A DNA stretch of 64,000 bases, taken from assembly GCA_031472005.1 (NCBI GenBank), contig PZJY01000003.1, positions 2,604,001 through 2,668,000 on the forward strand, written 5' to 3'. This document shows, one piece after another, positions 57,441 through 64,000 of the stretch. Origin of the DNA: Tetracladium setigerum (Eukaryota > Ascomycota > Leotiomycetes > Helotiales). Position numbers and translations under genes: made by a program. The first letter of the stretch is position 1. Each line of letters begins with the position of its first letter. Under the pieces are notes generated by a model, which saw nothing but the letters and a program-made list of their open reading frames with translations, was not told the origin of the DNA and made no database searches.

Positions 57441-57565
57441 GATTCCATCAACCTTTGGCGGTGTTGACCACCCCACTACTGGGCCCAAGCTCACGTCTGA
57501 ACAACCCCTCAACTTTTGGCGGGGTTGGCCACTCCCACTCCCACTTCCACTATTGGGCCCAAACT
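57441..57565 (-). repeat. Inverted-repeat ends, two tandem right copies
   Basis: Two tandem copies of the repeat in inverse orientation to 53017-53080: CCATCAACCTTTGGCGGTGT ... GGGCCCAAGCTCACGTCTGA (57441-57504) and CTCAACTTTTGGCGGGGTTG ... TATTGGGCCC (57508-57565). Confidence 0.7.
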
Positions 57566-58356
57566 GAGCAATCGAGTTATACTCAGAAGATAATGGCTTT
57601 CTTTCAAGCCGCTCCGGACAGTGGGGTTGATACAATTGAACTTAGACTGCCTAAATAGCTGAAAATGTAAAAACGAAAAGTTCCGGTGTTTTTGTTGCAT
57701 GTCGTAGATGGGCCCTGCATCCCACAATCTTGGCGTACAACATGCGAGACGGTTAGTACCTCTATTTATATCCCAGACTCCGCATGATTACTTATAGTGT
57801 AATTTTTCTTATGTAACTGACCACGATGGCACGGATACTAGTCGAGGCGGATACGTGATAAAGAAGGAGGATAGGGATTTTATCTTACTCCCAATTGTCT
57901 TACTCTCAATTATTTTATGTCGAAGAGGCGTGACATGCCCAAATCATGCACCGCTCCCGGAAAGCTACAGTAATGTGCCGCCGGTGGCTTAATCGCATCG
58001 TGGCTGCAGGTCACTAGCTTACCGACCCTCTCCAACGCTGCCCTGCAACCAGCTGAAGCATGAGAGGATATCACTTCCACCTGAACCGCGCTGACACACC
58101 TCAGAAGTCTCCTATCCAGAACTTTAACCCCAAATCTCTCCACCTGATCTCTCCACTTGATATTGATGTAATCCCATTCCTCCAGCTAGTCAACCTACCC
58201 CGCCATCTTGTTTTCTTTGGGGGTGTGGTGTTCGTGTAAGAAGGTTTGACGGGGGATCCGATCTGTAAGTACCTAGCCTCTACGCGGTCCAAGGAATCCC
58301 TTGATCATGGTACGTACCACACATTGTGGGCCAGGATCAATATTCGAAGGTGGGGT

Positions 58357-58424
58357 TGATTCATTAAATTTTGGCGGGGTTGACCACACCCATCACTGCG
58401 CTCAAGCTCACCGTTTGAACAATT
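58357..58424 (-). repeat. Inverted-repeat end, outer right copy
   Basis: TTGATTCATTAAATTTTGGC, then GGGGTTGACCACACCCATCA, then AAGCTCACCGTTTGAACAAT. This is the best match to the left copy at 53017-53080 in reverse complement (GGTGTGGTCAACCCCGCC and TTGTTCAAACG both kept). A partial plus-orientation copy lies at 63036-63063. Confidence 0.7.
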
Positions 58425-58616
58425 AAATCATTGGATTTAGGTACTGTAAAGCTTGGTATGGTCATCTCATGGTTCTAGATGGAATTTCAAGCTGGGACCT
58501 TTCATAATTGCGCCAGCGTCTGTCAAGCGCCAGCAAAATCAATGCACCGCTAGCGTAAGTGGATTTCTGACGCCAATGCAATTAACACGCTTGGATTGCG
58601 CCGGCGTTGACCTCCA

Positions 58617-58908
58617 CGCCAGCGCAGTCATTACGATGGCGCTTGACTGACGGCAGCGTTGAGAAGGGGGAGTAAAAATCGACCCCCAAACGCCAGCGCA
58701 GTTATTACGATGGCGCTTGACTGACGGCAGCGTTGAGAAGGGGAGCAAAAATCGACCCCCAAACGCCAGCGCAGTTATTACGATGGCGCTTGACTGACGG
58801 CAGCGTTGAGAAGGGGAGCAAAATCGGCCCCCAAACGCCAGCGCAGTTATTGCGCTGGCGCTTGACGGACGGCATAGTTGAAAAGGAGCAAAAATCGCGG
58901 CGGGTTAA
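58617..58908. repeat. 73-bp minisatellite with internal palindrome
   Basis: Four tandem units start at 58617, 58691, 58764 and 58836. Each begins CGCCAGCGCAGTTATTACGA (TGGCGC follows), so each carries a near-palindrome; in the last unit it is almost perfect (GCCAGCGCAGTTATTGCGCT, then GGC). The rest reads GACTGACGGCAGCGTTGAGA, then AGGGGAGCAAAAATCGACCC. The first three copies are nearly identical and the fourth is diverged. Confidence 0.85.
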
Positions 58909-59049
58909 CTTCGCTGGCGGTGGTCCCTCTGGAGGAGCTGTCATGAGTTCGTTCTGGCCGTGCTAGCGTGAAGGAGCGCATATTTTGCTCCCTTCTCAAC
59001 CTTGTGGAGCCGGCGTAGCCCTTTCCAAGATTGACGCGTGTTAAGCTCA

Positions 59050-59150
59050 ATTTTGATGTTCTGACCAAAAGAGGCCAGAAGATCGTTAGTTCTATTAAAG
59101 ATATTTTTAGTGCTGATGTTCTGACCAAAATTGGCCAAAAGATCTCACGG
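59050..59150 (+). repeat. Short direct repeat
   Basis: GATGTTCTGACCAAAAGAGGC (59056) and GATGTTCTGACCAAAATTGGC (59117) are followed by CAGAAGATC and CAAAAGATC. A 60-bp-spaced direct repeat with no coding content. Confidence 0.6.
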
Positions 59151-59629
59151 CTATTATGCTGCTTTCCCCACCCTCCCGCTGATCAAAAAGGCGTGTGGGG
59201 TAAAATTTTGATCTGCCAAGACAGCTTCAGCAAAAAGGCATTGTAACCATTAAACCGGTCAATCAAGCTCTCCTCAAGTAATGATACCTGATTCAAGACC
59301 GTTAGTACTTTGGGCGAATGAGGGGCATAGCACGTAATCAAAAGCAGAAAGCACATGACATAAACAATTTATAGATGTTGAGAAATGCATCTGGGTCTAC
59401 TGTAGGGTGACAAATCAGACACGTGTTTCATATCGGCCGCCCCGAGGATAAATCCCCAAAGAGTGAGGGAATACAAGTTCTGTTTGCGTGCATTAATCAA
59501 ACCAAAATTTTGATTTAGTTGCGATAGATGAGACACATATCATGAGATTGACGAACTAGTCTTCCACGCGAGAGCGTTCTTCCGTGCCAATCACTTGTTC
59601 GTTCCTATCTTGTAGCTTCCTAAATAGTG

Positions 59630-60101
59630 TCATACACGGATAACCAGCCAGGTCAAAAATGCCACAAGCGTAGCTGTTAGAGCAGCAACACCAGTAAATA
59701 TTGGGGTGGCAAAACCCAGCATTCCAACACTTGTGAGGGTTGCGAAAATTCCTGCTGCGGGAGTAAAGCCTCCATACATCCAGGACTGAAAGGCGGCTGC
59801 TAAGGATCCTATCATACCAGTGAAGATTAGATCCGAACGTAGCAACTAAGGATTGAAAGACGGTAGTGATATGCTAAATGTCTATTTAGAACTCACCAGA
59901 CAAGATGCCACTTGGACCAAAACCCATGGTCATTAAAATTGTAATTATGAGTGTGAAAGTGATCCACCAGGCCATGAGAATTGCTATAACATCTCTTTGG
60001 TGTCAACAAGTGTTTTGCCCACGATTTTAAATAGAGAACACGTACAGGGCTGTGAAAGCCAGCTTGTAAAATCCTGCCAGTGCATTGACAACCATCCCCA
60101 T
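59630..60101 (-). CDS. IFI6/ISG12-like small membrane protein
   Basis: Three exons (60046-60101, 59897-59994, 59630-59808) with introns of 51 and 88 bp (donors GTACGT and GTGAGT), 110 residues if translation starts at ATG 60101. The frame is open a little further upstream (KFFPCRPIPD), so an extra 5' exon is possible. Hydrophobic helices: ALAGFYKLAFTAL, ILMAWWITFTLIITILM and ALTATLVAFLTWLVI. The segment GSLAAAFQSWMYGG then AGIFATLTSVGMLG has the Gly/Ala-rich pattern of the Ifi-6-16/ISG12 family, known in animals as mitochondrial or nuclear-envelope proteins with apoptosis roles and also present in fungi. Function here unknown. Confidence 0.7.
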
Positions 60102-60669
60102 ATCAGGGATCGGTCGGCAAGGAAAGAACTTGCAGCGTCTTTGAAGCCATTCTGGTGAGTGAAGTTTAATGAGGCTATGAGTAAGTGATACATGACGATG
60201 ATGGGATAAGGTAGGTGGATGAGGATAATTCCTAGTCTGATATCGAGGTCTTCAGATCAGGCTTCAATCGGAGTGTCGTCTGAATAGGACGCAGGCGAAG
60301 GGATCCAGTTGAAGGTGTTGGCACGTTGACGAGAAAGACAGCGCGGAGCCGAAATTAGCACTCGTCACTCGCCTTCCGCACGTGACGTTAAATAATAAAG
60401 AATGTCACCGCCCCTTTCTGCCAACCAATCAATCACATCAAAACCTTCGTTCTTCGGTAGCAGTAGCAAAGGGCGGCGACATACAGTAGCCACAGCATCA
60501 GCCTCAACTCACTAAATCTGTATGCTTGTGAACATCTGCATACAAAGTTGGCTATACTATTCACCGTTCGTAAGAACCAATGAACAGGTAAGTTGCAATT
60601 CTTTTACCGAGCACCCTATTTCGTTGCGTTTCCCCTCCTTCCCATACCTTTAAACATCCACCTTTAATC
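60102..60669. other. Divergent intergenic region
   Basis: Shared upstream region of the ISG12-like gene (minus) and the F-box-like gene (plus). No repeats. A CACGTGAC E-box-like word lies near 60380. Confidence 0.3.
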
Positions 60670-61542
60670 ATGACTATTCTCTCCCTAGCTCGAATCTTCT
60701 CCACATTCCATAGCAACACGACTGCTTTACCTACTGAGATCACAACACAGATCTTGAGTTATATCGTTGCGAACGCTCAGCCGCTACCGCTCGGCGGCGG
60801 TATCAGATCACATAGCACACATCACCCAATCGCATCGGTATCACAAACTCTTCGTTCAATCTACCTCGACCACCCTTACTCGCCTTCTACGAAAGGCAGA
60901 TCGACAGCGCCAATCAAGCTCAAAATTGGCGAAACTCTCGAGTTTAGCGATTTGAGAAGCCTGGCAGCCTTTTTCGAAGACGGTCTCGGTCGAAATGCTG
61001 CAACTCTACATAACATTCGGTCTCTCAGTATATCCTATGTTGACGACCATACTGCCACAGGCCGGGGGAGGTGGACTACCAACTATGCCTACGAAGCTTT
61101 CGAACATCTTCATAGAAATTGGGACTTGATGCGAATATCCTGGCTCCGACTCTACCTGCCTTACTCACAATCAATATCCTCCGTCGACGACCCTGGGGTA
61201 TGGAGCCTGTTAAAGATTCGTAACCTTCAACATTTGACCATCCTTGGCCCACATGGTTGCATCGCATCTAATGTGCGCAAATTTCTGAGGGCGCAAACAC
61301 ACAAGAAGAAGCTGTTCCCGTGGCGCCCACTTGGCTTGGAAAATGCTGGAGGAAAGGATTGGATACATCGTCAAGGGCAGGCGACATGGCAGGTGCAATA
61401 CGAGTGGCTTGATTCTCGGTACAAGTACTTACACCACCGAGGAATCGTGACTGAAAGACGTGCGAAACAAAGACAGGCCTACTATAAGCGGCAGAAAAAA
61501 TGGCCTATGCTGTCGAAACGAAGGAAGCGGCGTCAATTTTGA
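60670..61542 (+). CDS. F-box-like protein
   Basis: Single-exon 290-residue protein from ATG 60670. The N-terminus has the short F-box-like signature LPTEITTQILSYI (residues about 19-31), common in large fungal F-box families. The rest resembles their Trp- and Leu-rich C-terminal regions (DLMRISWLRLYLP, LKIRNLQHLTILGPHG). The end is very basic (RRAKQRQAYYKRQKK). Possible SCF ubiquitin-ligase substrate adaptor. The F-box is incomplete, so the call is moderate. Confidence 0.55.
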   Translation: MTILSLARIFSTFHSNTTALPTEITTQILSYIVANAQPLPLGGGIRSHSTHHPIASVSQTLRSIYLDHPYSPSTKGRSTAPIKLKIGETLEFSDLRSLAAFFEDGLGRNAATLHNIRSLSISYVDDHTATGRGRWTTNYAYEAFEHLHRNWDLMRISWLRLYLPYSQSISSVDDPGVWSLLKIRNLQHLTILGPHGCIASNVRKFLRAQTHKKKLFPWRPLGLENAGGKDWIHRQGQATWQVQYEWLDSRYKYLHHRGIVTERRAKQRQAYYKRQKKWPMLSKRRKRRQF

Positions 61543-62204
61543 ATACAAGGCCTAAGTGAGTTGCTGCTCTCATTCCAATCACCTACGTTTCTATAACAGT
61601 GCTGACTAGAACTAGTTAGTAACAACGGACTCTATTCTGTCCTCGGATGCCTGGTTCTTTTTCTTTCCACTTGACTCAAGCAGCTCAATAGCAAGAGTCT
61701 CGTTTCTTGTCCTTACGGCCTGCGTAAGTGCAGGGCCATAGCTATCCTGCCCTACGTCATACCGGGTGCCAAAACCAGTCCCCTTGAAATTACAGGGTGG
61801 GAGCCGAGTCTGGATACCTCGAACCTATAAATACACTTAGCACAATCAGGTCTTTAACTATACTACCTATCCCCCGAGGCACGATTCTATTCTGGCTCTA
61901 TTTTATCTCCGAATGCTCGATTTTGTTATTACACTAGACAGGGGTTTCTCGCTTGTAGCAATCATTAAACCCCTACTAGCTTCGTTTTCATCCTTTTCTA
62001 CGAATTTGATGTTTCTTCAGTTGTTTTATTTTATCCCTGTCTATTAAAAGCCAATTTTCCAGTGATCAAATTAATCACCCCGTGAATGTAGCGGATAGTT
62101 CCCAGCTTGAAATCCCATCCAGATCCAAGTCCCTAACCTCCAAATTATAAAAGGGCAAAAAGCTATGGGGTAGGGCAGACAGACTACCTAGATCGTTACT
62201 CAAA
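61543..62204. other. Intergenic, nothing recognised
   Basis: About 660 bp downstream of the F-box-like gene with no ORF or array worth reporting. Confidence 0.3.
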
Positions 62205-62620
62205 TAGCATTACAAACTAGATAATACCACAAACTAGATAATACTACAAACTAAATAGTACCACAAACTGGACTGTACCAGGAATTTAGTGGTACAAATA
62301 ACTTATTGGCGCCACAGGATTTTTTAAGGTACAAATAATTTGTTAGGTGGGTTGTAGTTACCACCTTGGTGGAATATAAATCGGTTATGTGCACAGGTCG
62401 TTGTACAGTCAGAGGCGAATTGTTATTTAACACTTACTTCATTAATTATAGATCAAAGATCACTGCCCCACCGTGGCTGTTAAATGCAACAGAAACTTAT
62501 GCACCAGCTTATGCAGCAGCTTATTGTAGAATAAGTTTCTATACAATACGCGGTCGTCATGCACCGTGTCGAAGTATTCCATTCAGAGCCAAGATCACTG
62601 CCCCACTATGGCTGCTGCAT
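62205..62620. repeat. Short tandem and dispersed repeats
   Basis: Four copies of an 18-bp unit ACAAACTAGATAATACCA (62213-62270, with variants), a direct repeat of GGTACAAATAA (62293 and 62329), and a direct repeat of AGATCACTGCCCCACC/ATGGCTG (62456 and 62591). Non-coding, probably decayed elements. Confidence 0.6.
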
Positions 62621-62779
62621 TTGCCCTCCAGCGACGTGCAACAAACAGCTGCGTGGCTGCCGCAATTCGCCAAGGAGATTGCCACGTGACCGGTTGAAGA
62701 GAAAACTTCACAGTTGTATTAATATGTATTTTGACCTAGAAGTAATCGAGAAAGGGTATATGTGACACGGAGAACACAG

Positions 62780-63063
62780 CTCACAGGAGACATGGCCACC
62801 CAAGAGACATGGCCACCCAGGAGCTTATTCCTCGGAGCGTATAGCATCGAGGAGCCATCAGCTAGGAGCAGTGCCCAACTAGGAGAAAGAAACGAGGAGC
62901 GTGTTGGGTCCAGGAGCTGCTGGCTCCTCGGAGCTGTCTCCTGCATGCTGCTAGCTCCTTATAGTATAGGTCGAGGAGCTATTTTCTCCTTGGAACTAGG
63001 TCCTAGGACGGCTTGTGAGTCAGGATGGTATCGATCTGGTCAACCCCGCCAAAAGTTAATGGC
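62780..63063. repeat. GGAGCT-rich repeat and TIR-like fragment
   Basis: Contains GACATGGCCACCCA twice in tandem (62791 and 62808), then many GGAGC/GCTCC words, with a segment at 62917-62965 related to the hairpin at 53211-53262. At 63036-63063 there is a partial copy of the repeat TGGTCAACCCCGCCAAAAGT found at 53 and 57-58 kb. Confidence 0.55.
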
Positions 63064-63185
63064 ACTAACAATTATTCCAGCTCTGAATATGTTCCAGGAC
63101 AGTTGCGCTACTCATACATATTGCAACTGACGGCTTGGCTTAGTGACGTAGTTTGTGGAGCGTCCTACCTCACTTTTAAACAATA

Positions 63186-63500
63186 AACAAGTATATAACA
63201 GAGCGTTGCATAACAGATTATTTTACAATAAATAATTATATAATAGACTATTGTGCACTAATTAGTTATATAACGAATTATTATGGAACAAGTAGTTATA
63301 TAACAGGGCGTTGTGCAACGCCTTGTTGTACAACAAATAGTTGTGCAACGAGCTATTGCGCAACAAGTAGTTATGTAACCGGGAGTTGTGCAACGATTAA
63401 TTGTATAATAAATAGTTATGCAACGAACTATTGCGCAACAAGTAGTTATGGAACAGGTGGTTATGCAACAAGTAGTTATGCAACAAATTATTATATACTA
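63186..63500. repeat. 15-bp-period tandem array (about 21 units)
   Basis: A regular array of a 15-bp unit with consensus AACAAGTAGTTATGC, about 21 units in a row, all 15 bp long with substitutions only. Unit junctions often form GTTGTGCAAC or GTTGCGCAAC, a short palindrome. Stop codons occur in several frames, so it is not a coding repeat. Confidence 0.85.
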
Positions 63501-64000
63501 ACGAGACTGCACACTACCGGGAAACTAGAGTTTGATTGTATGGCCCGTAAAAGAATTGATGATCTGAGTAGGCCAACTGTTCCATGATTAAACGAATCCT
63601 GGGGTTCTAGGCCTTCTAGATAAACAGTCCTAGCTGGAAATCTGTCCTAACTCAATGGACCTAGGACACATGAGTCTTTAGGACAGGTCATCCAGGTCGA
63701 AGACACTGTCAGGACGGCTTCTGTCCTACCTATGGCAGTTTCCGTCCTACGGTACCTAGCCTCCCCGGATCGCGTGGAGGCTATGTACTTAGTTTGGTGA
63801 CTCTGTGGCTCATCTGGGTGTTCCCTGACCAAAAGAGCGCCTCAGTTCTCCTTCGATCCTCCTTCGACGGTACACCAAATCAGTAAGACACTTACATCAA
63901 CGGCATCTCTAAATGGCGGCAGTACTGTAGGTGGGTGAGATTAACAACTATGAGTTCTGGTACACGGCATTTCTCGATATGTGCCAGACGGGCAGCGAAA
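63501..64000. other. Right edge of window
   Basis: Inverted AGGAC/GTCCT words recur at 63650-63760 (CTAGGACAC, TTAGGACAGG, CTGTCCTACC, CGTCCTACGG), suggesting another small palindromic element. No gene supported before the window ends. Confidence 0.35.

Noticed and set aside
63186..63500. CRISPR-like array
   Set aside because: Units are only 15 bp with no spacers and the genome is eukaryotic; it is a simple tandem repeat.

Overview
The window looks like the nuclear genome of a filamentous ascomycete (Pezizomycotina). Genes are broken by short introns of about 45-115 bp with GTAAGT/GTATGT-like donors, CTAAC-like branch points and CAG/TAG acceptors. The families present are typical of that group: HET incompatibility proteins, a cytochrome P450, a BAHD-type acyltransferase, stand-alone protein-kinase-like proteins, an ankyrin protein and an AAA ATPase of the DUF7025 type. 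There is also a Fot1/pogo-type DNA transposon and an AT-rich block that looks degraded by RIP (repeat-induced point mutation).

Layout. 0-7 kb: a kinase-like gene running off the left edge, a BAHD acyltransferase and a MYND-finger gene. 9-19 kb: a HET-rich zone with three relics and one nearly complete HET gene, plus a seven-exon P450. 19.46-21.28 kb: a structurally complete Fot1/pogo transposon with TA target duplication. 21.3-25.1 kb: a gene-free AT-rich RIP-like block holding a 0.7 kb element with roughly 100-bp inverted ends. 26.5-30.6 kb: a nuclear protein with a C-terminal Myb/SANT domain and a convergent four-helix membrane protein. 32.8-39.1 kb: a repeat-containing protein, a 45-residue two-exon ORF, a compact kinase-like protein and a 772-residue coiled-coil / PD-(D/E)XK-like / kinase-like fusion. 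40-49 kb: a duplicated relic of the Myb gene tail, several hypothetical genes, the AAA ATPase and a RING-ankyrin protein. 49-52 kb: minisatellites, a mini MADS-box gene and an unknown gene. 53-58.4 kb: an intact 863-residue chimeric gene containing the neck (IQ) part of a class V myosin, bounded by related inverted repeats. 58.6-64 kb: minisatellites, an IFI6/ISG12-like membrane protein, an F-box-like protein and repeat-rich sequence.

The genes do not form one obvious pathway. The region reads as an accessory, repeat-rich segment enriched in self-recognition (HET, kinase-like, ankyrin, nuclease-kinase) and mobile-element content. The strongest candidate for something undescribed is the myosin-neck chimera between inverted repeats. 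The PD-(D/E)XK-kinase fusion is second.

A caution on quality: four otherwise coherent genes (HET 17.3 kb, P450, AAA, RING-ankyrin) each lack exactly one base relative to an open frame. The missing base lies at or near a short run of identical bases, clearly so in three of them. Assembly indels may explain this better than pseudogenisation. All exon boundaries were inferred by eye from frame, splice consensus and remembered family patterns. No alignment was run.
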